Source: Planctopirus ephydatiae (GTDB lineage Bacteria > Planctomycetota > Planctomycetia > Planctomycetales > Planctomycetaceae). From it: a stretch of DNA of 64,000 nt. The position numbers and the translations under genes are program-made. This document shows, piece by piece, positions 8,730 through 18,424 of this stretch. Each line of letters starts with the position of its first letter. The first letter of the stretch is position 1. Where the stretch lies: assembly GCF_007752345.1 (NCBI RefSeq), contig NZ_CP036299.1, positions 4,498,001 to 4,562,000 of the forward strand, written 5' to 3'. Under the pieces are notes generated by a model that saw nothing but the letters and a program-made list of their open reading frames with translations, searched no databases and had not been told where the DNA came from.

Positions 8730-11700
8730 ATGCGACAACTTATGAATTTCTCTCAGCGAATGCTGGCCTCTTTACTGCTTGCCAGTCTGGTTTTGATGAA
8801 CTGGCCAACGCTGACAACTGGGGCCGAGAGTGGGCCCCTGAATGTCCTTTTCCTCGGTGACAAAGGCCATCATCAACCCCAGGCGCGTTTTAATGATCTG
8901 CAACCTGCACTGGCCAAGCGCGGCATCAACCTGACCTACACAGAAGACCCTGGTGTTCTGAGTGCTGCCGGGTTAGCTCCTTACAAAGCCCTGGTCGTTT
9001 ATGCCAATATCGACAAGATCACGCCCGATCAGGAAACGGCTCTCATCGAGTACGTGCAGAATGGTGGCGGGTTCGTGCCACTCCACTGCGCTTCGTTCTG
9101 CTTCCGCAACTCGCCCAAGTATGTGGCTCTGGTTGGCGCCCAGTTTTCGAAGCATGGAACAGGCGTCGTCGAGACACGGCTCGAAGCCATCGATCATCCC
9201 ATTCTTAAAGGTTTTTCCGGCTTCAAGAGCTGGGACGAAACATATCGTCATTCGATGCACAACCCTGTGGGCCGCACGGTCCTCGAGTATCATCCTTTGA
9301 GTGCCGACGAACTCAAGAAAGATCCCAAGGCATCGGCTGAAGAGCCCTGGACATGGGTTCGTAATGAGGGAAAAGGCCGTGTCTTTTACACCGCCTGGGG
9401 GCATGACGGACGAACATTCACCAACCCTGGTTTTCATAACCTGGTCGAACGCGGCATTCGCTGGGCAGCCAAAGATGAAACCACAGTCCCGGAATACAAG
9501 GAAAAAGCCAGCTTCCAGCCCCCGGCAATGACAACTATCAAGCCCTCAGCGGCTCCATTTGAGTACATCGATGTCGGGAGCAAAATTCCCAACTACGTCG
9601 CCGGTGCTCAATGGGGCAAACAGGAAAAGCCACTGTCACTCATGCAGTTGCCTTTACCCCCTGAGAAGTCAATCGAGCATTATGTGCACCCCGAAGGGAG
9701 CCAGCTCAAACTCTTTGCTGCCGATCCAGAGCTGGGTGGCAAACCGATTGCATTCAACTGGGATGAAGCGGGGCGGCTGTGGGTTTGTGAAACCATGGAT
9801 TACCCCAATGAGCTGCAGCCTAAAGGCAAAGGCCGCGACCGTATCCGCATTGTCTCGGACACGAATAACGATGGCGTCGCCGATCGCTTTGATGTTTTCG
9901 CGGAAGGACTGAGTATCCCGACTGCGATCGTTTGTGTCCGCGGCGGTGCCATTGTGCAGGATGGGCCGGAGACCATCTTCCTCAAAGATACGAATGGCGA
10001 CGGCAAAGCCGATGTCCGAAAACTGCTGATCAGTGGCTGGGCCATTGGCGATACCCACGGCGGCGTCAGCAACTTCCAGTATGGTCTCGACAACTGGATC
10101 TGGGCCATGCAAGGCTATAACGATTCACAGCCGATCTTGACGAATGGTCAGGCGGCTGGTCGATTTAAGCAGGGCTTTTTCCGCTTCAAGGTTTCTGTCG
10201 GTGCTGATGGCCTGCCCGAAGTCAACGAACTGGAGTTCATCCGTTCGACGAACAACAACACATGGGGGTTAGGCATCAGCGAAGATGGGCTGATTTTTGG
10301 TTCGACAGCCAACCATAATCCATCGGTGTATATGCCCATTCCTAACCGTTACTACGAACAGGTTCGTGGCTGGGCCGCCCGTGGCTTGGGAACGATTGCC
10401 GATACTCATCTCTTCAAGCCGATTACCACCAAGGTACGACAGGTCGATCATCACGGTGGATATACTGCCGGTTGCGGCCACGCAATCTATACTGCCCGTA
10501 ACTATCCCGAATCCTGGTGGAATCGCACAGCGTTTGTGTGCGGCCCCACAGGTCACCTCGTGGGCACCTTTGTACTGACTCAGAACGGGACAGATTTCTC
10601 ATCCACCAGCCCGAATAACCTGGTCGCCAGTGAAGACGAATGGTCTGCACCCATCATGGCGGAAGTGGGCCCGGACGGAAATGTCTGGATCCTCGACTGG
10701 TATAACTACATTGTGCAGCATAACCCGACACCCGCTGGCTTCAAGACTGGTAAAGGGAATGCGTACGAAACCGATCTGCGGGATAAGAAGCATGGTCGCA
10801 TCTTCCGTTTAATCTGGAACAACCGGCCTGGTACTGGTTCCGCAGATCAATCGACCACACGCAGCCTGGCAGGTGCTGATCCACAGACTCTCGTCAAAGC
10901 CCTCGAAGACAACAATTTCTTCTGGCGAAAGCAGGCCCAGCGTTTGCTCGTTGAGCGACAGGATCAATCCGTCGCGCCTGCACTGCTGGCTCGGCTGGGA
11001 GAACACCACGTTGATGCCATCGGGATCGACCCCGGTGCGATTCATAGTGCATGGACACTCAAGGGTCTGGGACAGCTTGAAAGTCTCAGTGATCCCGCGA
11101 CCGTCAAGGCCCTCACAGCAGGCCTGACTCATCCCTCAGCAGCGGTCCGCAGAAATGTGATCCAGACGTTGCCACCTGTCCCCATGACACCTTCATTGAT
11201 TGCCAAAACAAAAGTGGCAACTGATGAAGAACCTCTTGTCAGGCTGGCGGCTTTTCTGGCACTGGCCGATGCACCAGCCACCAGCGAATCAGCAACCATC
11301 ATTGCCGGTGCGTTGCGTGATCCTGCGGTCTTTGCTGATCGATATCTACCTGAGGCATTAACAGCAGCGGCTGCTCGTAACGACGTCCTGGTCATTGAGG
11401 CTCTGGCGGAAAAGACTGCTCAGACCACTCCTTCTCAAACCCCACTAGCCGGACCTGCTCTGGAGCTATTGAAACGCGTAGCGGAACATTCGGCCCGTAG
11501 TGACAAACCCGCATCTGGCGCCGCGATACTCGCTCAGATTTCAAAAATGCCTCAAGATGCTGCCGAAGCGATTATTGCCGGTCTGTCAACAGGCTGGCCT
11601 CGCAAGTCGGCAGAGGCAGCCAATGCAACCCCCGAGCAGGTTGAGGCCATTACAAAACTTTATCGCGAGGTTTCACCAGCCAGCCGCTCGCAGCTTCTCG

Positions 11701-13241
11701 CCGTGAGTCAGCGGATGGGGCTGAATGTGCTCGAAAAGTTCTCTGGCGAACTGGCTGCACAGTTTCTCGCCAAGGTGAAAGACGCCAAGCTGCCCGAAGC
11801 AGAACGACTGGCTGCCGCCCGCGATTCGATCGCACTACTCCCCACCAAGGCCGAGATTGCCGGCCAGCTCCTGGATCAGCTTTCGGTGAAGTCAACTCCG
11901 CAGTTGACCAATGGGATTCTGTCTGCACTCACAGCTTCCGAATCGCCCATGACAGGCACAGCCCTGATCAATCACTTGGGAAGCATTACTCCAGGTTCCC
12001 GCCCACAGGCTTTGCGAATGCTGCTCGCTCGCAACGACTGGACACTTTCGCTCCTCGAAGCCAGTCAAGCCGGTAAACTGAGTCTGGGTGAATTGCCACT
12101 CGATCAGCAGCAGTCTCTGGCGGCTCACCCCGATGCTAAAATTCAGAAACTGGCTCGCGAAATTCTCGCCAAGGGGGGTGGCCTGGCCAGTGCCGACCGC
12201 CAGACGGTGATTGATCAACTCGATCATGTGACGAAAGAAACAGGCGATCCTGTTGCGGGCAAGCTGATCTACACCCAGCAGTGTGCCAAGTGCCACGTGT
12301 ACGGTGATCTGGGTCAAAAAGTCGGGCCGAATCTGACAGGGATGTCGGTGCATCCGAAGCATGAGTTACTGGTGCATATTCTTGACCCGAGCCGCAGTGT
12401 CGAAGGGAACTATCGGGCCTATTCCGTGGTACTGGAAGATGGCCGTGTCTTTACAGGACTGCTCGCTTCGGAAACAAGAACCACCATTGAATTGCTCGAT
12501 GCCGAAGGTAAGCCTCAATCAATTCAGCGGGACGAGATCGAAGAACTCGTTGCTTCGACGAAATCGTTGATGCCCGAAGGCTTCGAGAAGCAGATCACTC
12601 CCGCCGGGATGCGCGATCTACTGGAGTTCCTCAAGCAGCCCGGGAAGTATCTGCCCCTGCCACTGGAGAAGTTTGCCACCATCAATACGACTCGGGGAAT
12701 GTTCTACAGTGCCGATGCTCAGGCAGAACGGTTGATCCTGGAGAACTATGCCCCCCGCAATGTTGGCGATGTTCCTTTTGCTTTCGTTGACCCGAAGGGT
12801 GCGACCACCCCCAATGCCATCATGCTCTACAGTGCGAATGGCAAGTTCCCTCCCGAAATGCCGAAACAAGTCACGCTCGCTTGCGGCCTCAAGGTGAAGA
12901 CGATTCATCTGTTGGGTGGTGTGGGTGGCTGGGCCTTCCCTGCCTCAGAAAAAGGAACAACCTCAATGATTGTCCGGCTGAAGTACAGCGATGGGTCGAC
13001 CGAAGATCACAAGCTGATCAATGGTGAGCACATTGCCGATTACATCCGCCGGGTGGATGTCCCTCAATCGACCTTTGCCTTCTCGGCTCGTGGGCAGCAG
13101 TTGCGCACCGTCTCGATTAACTGCGGCAAAGACCTCCCTCTGGAGACGATTGAACTCATCAAAGGAAACGACGGGACAGCACCTGTGGTCATGGCCGTCA
13201 CACTGGAGATGGGACAGCAGCCCGTCGCCAAAAAGGAATAA
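8730..13241 (+). CDS. Exported ThuA / PVC-type dehydrogenase / HEAT / cytochrome c fusion protein
   Basis: 1503 codons from the ATG at 8730, which opens a signal peptide (MRQLMNFSQRMLASLLLASL and on); the open frame reaches back to 8646 without signal-like sequence. Domains in order: ThuA-like (NVLFLGDKGHHQPQAR through ERGIRWAAKDE, about 35-250); PVC-type membrane-bound dehydrogenase beta-propeller (FNWDEAGRLWVCETMDYPNE, DTNNDGVADRF, DTNGDGKADVR, about 320-720); HEAT-like helical repeats (about 735-1150); a c-type cytochrome with CAKCH near residue 1185 and downstream GPNLTGM as likely methionine ligand; and a C-terminal beta-rich domain. Such proteins are typical of planctomycetes and are thought to oxidise sugars or alcohols at the cell surface and pass electrons to the heme. 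A terminator follows at 13307. Confidence 0.9.
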   Translation: MRQLMNFSQRMLASLLLASLVLMNWPTLTTGAESGPLNVLFLGDKGHHQPQARFNDLQPALAKRGINLTYTEDPGVLSAAGLAPYKALVVYANIDKITPDQETALIEYVQNGGGFVPLHCASFCFRNSPKYVALVGAQFSKHGTGVVETRLEAIDHPILKGFSGFKSWDETYRHSMHNPVGRTVLEYHPLSADELKKDPKASAEEPWTWVRNEGKGRVFYTAWGHDGRTFTNPGFHNLVERGIRWAAKDETTVPEYKEKASFQPPAMTTIKPSAAPFEYIDVGSKIPNYVAGAQWGKQEKPLSLMQLPLPPEKSIEHYVHPEGSQLKLFAADPELGGKPIAFNWDEAGRLWVCETMDYPNELQPKGKGRDRIRIVSDTNNDGVADRFDVFAEGLSIPTAIVCVRGGAIVQDGPETIFLKDTNGDGKADVRKLLISGWAIGDTHGGVSNFQYGLDNWIWAMQGYNDSQPILTNGQAAGRFKQGFFRFKVSVGADGLPEVNELEFIRSTNNNTWGLGISEDGLIFGSTANHNPSVYMPIPNRYYEQVRGWAARGLGTIADTHLFKPITTKVRQVDHHGGYTAGCGHAIYTARNYPESWWNRTAFVCGPTGHLVGTFVLTQNGTDFSSTSPNNLVASEDEWSAPIMAEVGPDGNVWILDWYNYIVQHNPTPAGFKTGKGNAYETDLRDKKHGRIFRLIWNNRPGTGSADQSTTRSLAGADPQTLVKALEDNNFFWRKQAQRLLVERQDQSVAPALLARLGEHHVDAIGIDPGAIHSAWTLKGLGQLESLSDPATVKALTAGLTHPSAAVRRNVIQTLPPVPMTPSLIAKTKVATDEEPLVRLAAFLALADAPATSESATIIAGALRDPAVFADRYLPEALTAAAARNDVLVIEALAEKTAQTTPSQTPLAGPALELLKRVAEHSARSDKPASGAAILAQISKMPQDAAEAIIAGLSTGWPRKSAEAANATPEQVEAITKLYREVSPASRSQLLAVSQRMGLNVLEKFSGELAAQFLAKVKDAKLPEAERLAAARDSIALLPTKAEIAGQLLDQLSVKSTPQLTNGILSALTASESPMTGTALINHLGSITPGSRPQALRMLLARNDWTLSLLEASQAGKLSLGELPLDQQQSLAAHPDAKIQKLAREILAKGGGLASADRQTVIDQLDHVTKETGDPVAGKLIYTQQCAKCHVYGDLGQKVGPNLTGMSVHPKHELLVHILDPSRSVEGNYRAYSVVLEDGRVFTGLLASETRTTIELLDAEGKPQSIQRDEIEELVASTKSLMPEGFEKQITPAGMRDLLEFLKQPGKYLPLPLEKFATINTTRGMFYSADAQAERLILENYAPRNVGDVPFAFVDPKGATTPNAIMLYSANGKFPPEMPKQVTLACGLKVKTIHLLGGVGGWAFPASEKGTTSMIVRLKYSDGSTEDHKLINGEHIADYIRRVDVPQSTFAFSARGQQLRTVSINCGKDLPLETIELIKGNDGTAPVVMAVTLEMGQQPVAKKE

Positions 13242-13306
13242 GTTTCCACAAAGGAGCTGATGGATTCGTCATCAACCTTGGCAAGACTCGCTTACATTTT
13301 GACTTG

Positions 13307-13340
13307 AAATCCCGTTCTCAATCCGAGAACGGGATTTTTT
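13307..13340 (+). terminator. Rho-independent terminator of the PVC dehydrogenase gene
   Basis: A perfect stem has arms AAATCCCGTTCTC (13307-13319) and GAGAACGGGATTT (13325-13337) around a five-base loop, running into TTTTTT. It starts 65 bases after the stop codon. Confidence 0.9.
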
Positions 13341-13550
13341 GTTCCTCGAGTGCTCATTTCGAATGTCCAAGACTCGGAAGCAGTGGATTCGTGAGGAGAT
13401 TGGCACACGGGACAGAGCTTGCGGAACGATGTCCAGAAATCTGGTATCATCGATTCAATCGCTACATTCTTCCAAGGTGGAAAGATCAATCTCAAGTATT
13501 GGTGGCCGCTTGATAAGCCCTGTCACTCAACGAGACGAGAAGGCTTTTTC

Positions 13551-13596
13551 CCGAGGCATTTCCACCGGGGAACCCGAGGTATTTCCACCGGCGAAG
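13551..13596 (+). repeat. Two tandem 23-bp units
   Basis: The units at 13551-13573 and 13574-13596 each begin CCGAGG, share ATTTCCACCGG, and differ at three of 23 positions. The array lies 45 bases before the next start codon. Confidence 0.7.
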
Positions 13597-13640
13597 CTGT
13601 GAACGAATCACCAGTCAACTCTTTGAAGAAGCGTGATTGA

Positions 13641-13976
13641 ATGCTGAAGAGGTTTTTCCGTAACTACCTTTCGCGACATAAAGATCCAGTCAATATCGTA
13701 CTGCATGTCGTAGGGCTGCCACTCACCTTTGTGGCCCCCGTTGTCTGGCTGGTGAATGGTGGAGAACTGGTGAGCGCCTGGAGCCTCTTTTTGACTGGGT
13801 ACGCACTGCAGTTCACTGGACATGCGTGGGAGGGGAACGACCCTGGCGAAGTGATTGTTGTGAGGAAAATGCGGGGTATACCGTTCGTAGAGGTTGCTCC
13901 TCAGAAGCCTGATGAAGCGACACAGTTTTCAAACAAGTTCGCAGCAGCAAGCGACGATAGACCCAACGACCAATAG
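13641..13976 (+). CDS. Mpo1-like (DUF962) membrane protein
   Basis: 111 codons. The family pattern is clear: RHKDPVNIVLHVVGLPLTF at residues 12-30, one hydrophobic helix, then QFTGHAWEGNDPGE at 57-70. Conserved His13, His22 and His61 match the iron ligands expected of Mpo1/DUF962 proteins, which in yeast act as a dioxygenase in alpha-oxidation of 2-hydroxy fatty acids. It is shorter than many members, with one or two membrane spans. The last 30 residues look variable. It precedes the TolC-family gene by about 160 bases on the same strand, with no obvious functional tie. Confidence 0.82.
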   Translation: MLKRFFRNYLSRHKDPVNIVLHVVGLPLTFVAPVVWLVNGGELVSAWSLFLTGYALQFTGHAWEGNDPGEVIVVRKMRGIPFVEVAPQKPDEATQFSNKFAAASDDRPNDQ

Positions 13977-14133
13977 CAGAGGCATGCACTTTGGGGGTTG
14001 ATCCACCGAAATCGTGGATTGTCGAAGGCAGGGTGGAACCCTGAGTTCGCGGGTTGCTCACGCAGCCTTCTTTGATGATTGGAAGGAACCAATCATCATT
14101 CCCAGACGTGCATGATGGCAAGGGAGCCTCTTC

Positions 14134-16191
14134 ATGCCGTGGCAACGTTGGAAAAAATTGATTGCATTGGCCCTGACGGCAGTTCTGCTGCCAGGATGCT
14201 CCGGTACGAATCGGAATGTGTCGTATCTGGGTGATGCCGAGCTGAACTACTACAAAAATGCTTCTCTGACGACCGAATACGCGGCGGTTGATCAGGCAAC
14301 GCCCATCGACATTGTCAATTCGGATCGGCCACGCACCATCCGGGATCGTACTCAGGACGAGATCTGGGATCTCTCACTGATGGAGTCGATCCATATGTCG
14401 ATTGCCAACAACAAGATGATTCGTACCAGAGCGCAGTTCCTGGCACAGAGTCAACTGCTGTTGAACCCGGCCCTGGCCCCTTCGATCTATGATCCCGCAT
14501 TAAGGCAAACCGGTTTTCTGTTCGGCACACGAGGTGTGGAAGCAGCTCTCGCTGACTTCGATACCCAGTTCACGAGTTCGATGCTCTGGGGACGCAACGA
14601 GACTATCGCTAACAGTTCCTTTGGAACCTCCCCGCTGTTCGGACTTTCCCAGGAAACCGGGAATTTTAATGCTGCTTTGCAGAAGACGATGGCGAACGGT
14701 GGCACCGTCACTTTAAACCACAGTATGAACTACCTGGGGACCAATCAGCCCTTCACCACGTATCCATCGAGTTATACGGGTTCGGCGAATATCAACTACA
14801 CGCTCCCCTTGTGGGGTGGTTCGGGCGTGGAATACACACGCATTGCCGGGCCGAGTGGCGGTGGTTTGGGCGCGATTACCGGCGTTTCTCAAGGTGTGGT
14901 GATCGCCCGTATCAACGAAGATATCGCTCTGGCAGATTTCGAAAACTCCGTGATCAACATGGTCAAGGATGTGGAAGATCTGTACTGGGATCTGTACCTG
15001 GCTTACCGCCAATACGATGCCGACGTGGCCAACCGCGACAGCTCACTCCGATCATGGCGGGAAGTGAAAGCGCGGATGGAAGTCGGTGCGACAGGTGGTA
15101 ACGCTGCCGCCGAAGCGCAGGCCCGCGAAAACTATTTCGATACTCGGGCCCGTGTCGAAAACTCACTGGCCAGTATCTATGATCTCGAAAACCAGTTCCG
15201 CCGCCTGATTGGCCTGGGTGTGAATGATGGCCGCATCATCCGGCCTGCCGATAGTCCTGTCGAAGGCGAGTATCTCGTCAACTGGGAAACCAGCCTGACA
15301 GAAGCACTGGTTCGACGCGTCGAATTGCGTCGCCAGAAGTGGCAGATCAAGAGTCTGGAACTGCAGACGATTGCCGCCAAGAGCCTGACGAATCCTCAAT
15401 TGAATTTTGTTTCTCAGTACGGCCTGAATGCTTTTGGCAACAAGCTCATTTCTGAGCAGACGTCCAACTACAACAGTGCCTATGGGACTATGAAAGATCG
15501 GGATCTCGAAAACTGGACATTGGGCTTTCAGCTCTCCATGCCAATCGGCTTCCGCCAGGCCTATGCCCAGTTGCGGAACACCGAACTGCAATTGACCAAG
15601 GCCCGTGCGGCACTGGCCACTCAGGAGCAGGATATTTCTCATGAGTTGGCGAATGCGATTCAAAAACTCGAAACAGCGTTTGTGACCGCCCGTACGAACC
15701 TCGACCGGCGTATTGCTTCCGCCCGCCGAGTGGAAGCCACTCAAGCCGAGTACGAAGCAGGTGTTCGCGATGCCACGCTGGACCTCGTGTTGCGGGCTCA
15801 GGCCAGCCAGGCACTTGCTGAAATCGCGTTGTTCACCAGTCTGGTCAATTACAACAAAGCGATTAACGACCTGAACTATCGCAAGGGGACCATTCTCGAC
15901 AATTCAAATATCAGTCTGGGCGAAGGCGAATGGACATACGAAGCGCAGCAGCAGGCACTTCAGAAAGCCTGGGCACGCAGTTACGCCTTCCGCAATCCTT
16001 TGCTCAAGTCCAGCCCGGAAGATTTCTCCTCACCTGTGCCTTACCCCAAAACAGATCTCACCTGGCAAGGGATCAACGGGGATGATGGGTTAATTCCACA
16101 GCCGGCACCCACTGGTGGAACCATTCCGCCAGCACCAGGGATAGAACAACCAGTGGCGCCTGTGGTGCCGCCGCAAGATGAGACTCCATAA
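14134..16191 (+). CDS. TolC-family outer-membrane efflux lipoprotein
   Basis: 685 codons. The N-terminus is a lipoprotein signal (LIALALTAVLLPGC, lipid-bearing Cys22). Two long alpha-helical hairpins typical of TolC-like factors are visible (FENSVINMVKDVEDLYWDLYLAYRQYDADVANRD near 270-305, repeated in the second half as ALATQEQDISHELANAIQKLETAFVTARTNLD near 490-525), with LDLVLRAQASQALAEIALFTSLVNYNKA after it. The protein should form the outer-membrane channel of a tripartite exporter. The C-terminal 60 residues are Pro-rich. The inner-membrane pump and adaptor are not encoded nearby. The convergent gene downstream is a copper-storage protein, so a metal role is possible but unproven. Confidence 0.9.
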   Translation: MPWQRWKKLIALALTAVLLPGCSGTNRNVSYLGDAELNYYKNASLTTEYAAVDQATPIDIVNSDRPRTIRDRTQDEIWDLSLMESIHMSIANNKMIRTRAQFLAQSQLLLNPALAPSIYDPALRQTGFLFGTRGVEAALADFDTQFTSSMLWGRNETIANSSFGTSPLFGLSQETGNFNAALQKTMANGGTVTLNHSMNYLGTNQPFTTYPSSYTGSANINYTLPLWGGSGVEYTRIAGPSGGGLGAITGVSQGVVIARINEDIALADFENSVINMVKDVEDLYWDLYLAYRQYDADVANRDSSLRSWREVKARMEVGATGGNAAAEAQARENYFDTRARVENSLASIYDLENQFRRLIGLGVNDGRIIRPADSPVEGEYLVNWETSLTEALVRRVELRRQKWQIKSLELQTIAAKSLTNPQLNFVSQYGLNAFGNKLISEQTSNYNSAYGTMKDRDLENWTLGFQLSMPIGFRQAYAQLRNTELQLTKARAALATQEQDISHELANAIQKLETAFVTARTNLDRRIASARRVEATQAEYEAGVRDATLDLVLRAQASQALAEIALFTSLVNYNKAINDLNYRKGTILDNSNISLGEGEWTYEAQQQALQKAWARSYAFRNPLLKSSPEDFSSPVPYPKTDLTWQGINGDDGLIPQPAPTGGTIPPAPGIEQPVAPVVPPQDETP

Positions 16192-16203
16192 GAAAGTGGC
16201 CAT

Positions 16204-16302
16204 GGTGAAATCCATTGTGAATTTCACCGCCAAACGACTTACTGACAACGCAAGCAGGGCCGGCCGAATGCAAGAACATTCGACCGGCCCTGCGATTTTG
16301 TT
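16204..16302. terminator. Bidirectional terminator between tolC-like and csp-like genes
   Basis: A first hairpin has arms GGTGAAAT (16204-16211) and ATTTCACC (16221-16228). A second, much stronger one spans 16254-16293, from GCAGGGCCGG to CCGGCCCTGC with one bulged base on each side, followed by GATTTTGTT on the plus strand. Both lie between two convergent stop codons and can serve both genes. Confidence 0.8.
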
Positions 16303-16328
16303 ATGGACTTTGTTACACAGAGCTCTGA

Positions 16329-16736
16329 TTACTTACCGAGCATCTTGGCACAGGCCTTGGCACACTTGGCGCACATCTCAGCGCATTCCTTGCAGCAGGC
16401 CTTCGAACTCTTTTCGCACATTTTTACGCAGTCGAGGCAAGTCTGTTCGCAGAGGGCACAGGCTGCCTTCCAGTTGGGATTCTTCGTCTCAACCATCCCG
16501 GCGCAAACTGTGCACATCGACGAGCAGATCTCGCAGCAGGCCGCACATTCTGGACGATCTTTCTTGCAGCACTCAATGCAGTCTGCACATACGGCCGCAC
16601 ATTCGCGGCAGTGCTTGGCACAACTGTCTTCAGCATTGAGAGCTTCGGCTGCACCCATCGAAATGCCACCGGCACTCAATGCAGCCACAGCAGCCATCGC
16701 ACCCAGCATAGAATTCAAAGCCATACGACGATTCAT
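16329..16736 (-). CDS. Exported copper-storage protein (Csp-like four-helix bundle)
   Basis: 135 codons from the ATG at 16736, with AGAGGA eight bases upstream; an earlier in-frame start at 16769 adds nothing. The N-terminus MNRRMALNSMLG followed by an Ala-rich stretch looks like a Tat signal, pointing to an exported Csp1-type protein. After residue 38 there are 24 cysteines in about 97 residues, mostly spaced CxxxC, CxxC or CC along amphipathic helices. That is the pattern of Csp proteins, which load Cu(I) on thiols facing the inside of a four-helix bundle. Twenty-four is more than the 13 described for Methylosinus Csp1. It is convergent with the TolC-family gene and followed upstream by another exported Cys-rich gene. 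Confidence 0.88.
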   Translation of the reverse strand: MNRRMALNSMLGAMAAVAALSAGGISMGAAEALNAEDSCAKHCRECAAVCADCIECCKKDRPECAACCEICSSMCTVCAGMVETKNPNWKAACALCEQTCLDCVKMCEKSSKACCKECAEMCAKCAKACAKMLGK

Positions 16737-17073
16737 GATCAATCCTCTTAAATGGGGAGCAAAACACATTTAGGAAAAACAGATATGTCATACTTATCTC
16801 AGGAAATCACAGCGCGATGCTGATTGCTAAAACATGCTTGCCCAGAGCTGCAAGCATGGCACACATGGCACTATTTTTCTTGAGAGGAGCATCTGTGCAC
16901 AGCATTCAGCAGAATGCCGGTGCAATTCGATTCAGTACCCACAGAGCAAGATTGGCCACAGGAATTCAGGCACACTCGCGTGACTCAAAAGACCTCTCAA
17001 CCGACGAGCAACGGGAGCACAAACATTGTGACCGAAGAACTCGTGCGTCCCTGCTAACCAGCTACGAGCATTC
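16737..17073. other. Gene-less stretch with a REP-like element
   Basis: It contains the palindromic repeat at 16834-16864 and must hold the csp-like promoter. I see no coding frame of note. Confidence 0.4.
16834..16864 (+). repeat. REP-like palindromic element A, copy 1
   Basis: Arms ATGCTTG (16834-16840) and CAAGCAT (16851-16857) flank a ten-base centre CCCAGAGCTG and are followed by GGCACAC. It is identical to the copy at 49660-49690. Confidence 0.75.
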
Positions 17074-17604
17074 TCAACATTGCCACGAGCAATGGAGAAT
17101 CTGCCGATCCGGAGGCATGGCATGGGGTGAATCCAAAGGATTCATCACCGGGCGAGAATGCTGTTCACCCCTGGGCCACACATCACTCGGAATAACTAGC
17201 CAGCCAATGATGGCAGTGAAATCAGCCACTCGAATATTAAGTCTTTCAGCCATGATCGCGCGATCAGGATCCGCCGCTTCGATCATCGGGCAAGGTCGAT
17301 CTTTATTGATCAGACCATAAGGATCCAGGCAGCAATGCAGGCGTACCAAACGTGTGGAAGGGCTGGCTGAGCTGGCGACCTGCGTGGGCACAACGTCATG
17401 GCAGGTCAAATTTTTTGACTGACAGCAGGCCGGGAGTGCCTCGTGCTGAACTTCGACAATAGAGTTCTCTGAAGTATCCGCAGAACTCTCGTTTTGAGCA
17501 GGATCGATGGGAGAAGTCACACAGCAACGAGTCAGCAGCAGCCCAGGGACAAACCCGGAACTGAATTGCAGCAGACAGAGAGTGGCCACCAGAAATCGAA
17601 GCAT
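17074..17604 (-). CDS. Exported cysteine-rich protein of unknown function
   Basis: 176 codons from the ATG at 17604, which opens a signal-like segment (MLRFLVATLCLLQFSSGFVPG); the open frame extends to 17727 without signal-like sequence. The mature part has three CC pairs (TRCCV, ACCQS, HCCLD) and C-terminal CSWQC. This spacing is not that of Csp proteins, but a thiol-rich exported protein directly upstream of the copper-storage gene suggests a shared metal or redox role; this is inference from context. About 340 bases separate the two genes, so they need not be co-transcribed. I know no family for it. Confidence 0.5.
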   Translation of the reverse strand: MLRFLVATLCLLQFSSGFVPGLLLTRCCVTSPIDPAQNESSADTSENSIVEVQHEALPACCQSKNLTCHDVVPTQVASSASPSTRLVRLHCCLDPYGLINKDRPCPMIEAADPDRAIMAERLNIRVADFTAIIGWLVIPSDVWPRGEQHSRPVMNPLDSPHAMPPDRQILHCSWQC

Positions 17605-17761
17605 CTGAAACCTGAATCTCAATGTTGTTGAGAATCGTTTTCGAGGAAGTCGCAAAGAACAGTTATCAGTCTTTGCTAAGTTCAAGTATACGACGATGCA
17701 GCGAGTCTGGCGAGATGTGTTTGGCAAAGAACTGGCGCAGGTTCAAAACCCTACCAAGAAA

Positions 17762-18322
17762 TCAGACTTCCAGTTCGGCTGGAGCAATCAGGAGAGCAGT
17801 CTCGACAGATCCTGCGTATTGCGGCAATTCGCAGCGGGTCGCTCGCCAGCCGGAATGCACAATCGATCCGGTAAAAGGTGGCCCACCTTCGACTTTGCCA
17901 GTCACTTTCCACAGACGGGCCTGAGTCGCATCAATCGTCACGCGACTCCCTTCTTCCCGCGACTCCACTCGTTCAAGAGCAAAAGCTCGTTTCACGACAG
18001 TGCGACAATCGCGATGGATATCCCGGGCGACAGCCCCAATCTGGGCATCATCAAAGCCACTGAGATCTTCCTGCAGGAAATCAACGAACCGGGCTTCTCG
18101 CTGCAACATCGCGAGGAATGTCACCGCAGGGTTCTGCGACGGCTCAGCCACCTGAGACCTCGCAGGTGGAGTTGCCTGAGAAACGCTCGTCTGACGGGCT
18201 GCTGGTGCCGGCAATGACGCAGCGGCACTTTTCCCTTCCAGTGCCTCTTCAACCAAAGCGGCTTTCTGATCATTGAAGAGCGTGCCGAAGAATGCTCGAA
18301 ATGCTGTTCCCAGGTGCATCAT
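17762..18322 (-). CDS. DUF2760-domain protein
   Basis: 186 codons from the ATG at 18322 with GAGGAG just upstream (ATG at 18319 is equally placed). The N-terminus HLGTAFRAFFGTLFND is the lead helix usual for DUF2760. A Pro/Ala/Ser-rich linker spans about residues 30-65. The domain proper follows: FLAMLQREARFVDFLQEDLSGFDDAQIGAVARDIHRDC and, near the end, GSIVHSGWRATRCELP. Function is unknown; some family members sit beside Hsp70-like genes, but none is seen here. It precedes the homoserine dehydrogenase stop by about 100 bases on the same strand. Confidence 0.82.
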   Translation of the reverse strand: MMHLGTAFRAFFGTLFNDQKAALVEEALEGKSAAASLPAPAARQTSVSQATPPARSQVAEPSQNPAVTFLAMLQREARFVDFLQEDLSGFDDAQIGAVARDIHRDCRTVVKRAFALERVESREEGSRVTIDATQARLWKVTGKVEGGPPFTGSIVHSGWRATRCELPQYAGSVETALLIAPAELEV

Positions 18323-18424
18323 GCCAGCTCCTCCATTCCCTATCTCTTGAGGCTCGCAGTCTTCCGAACTCAATGATCAATTGATGAGCCGTCCAGAACA
18401 CCTGACGAAACAATCGGTTGCAGT

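Larger units (their letters stand above)
13242..13640. other. Gene-less stretch with terminator and tandem repeat
   Basis: It contains the terminator of the large dehydrogenase gene (13307-13340) and a 23-bp tandem duplication (13551-13596) shortly before the next gene. Nothing else is recognisable. Confidence 0.4.
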
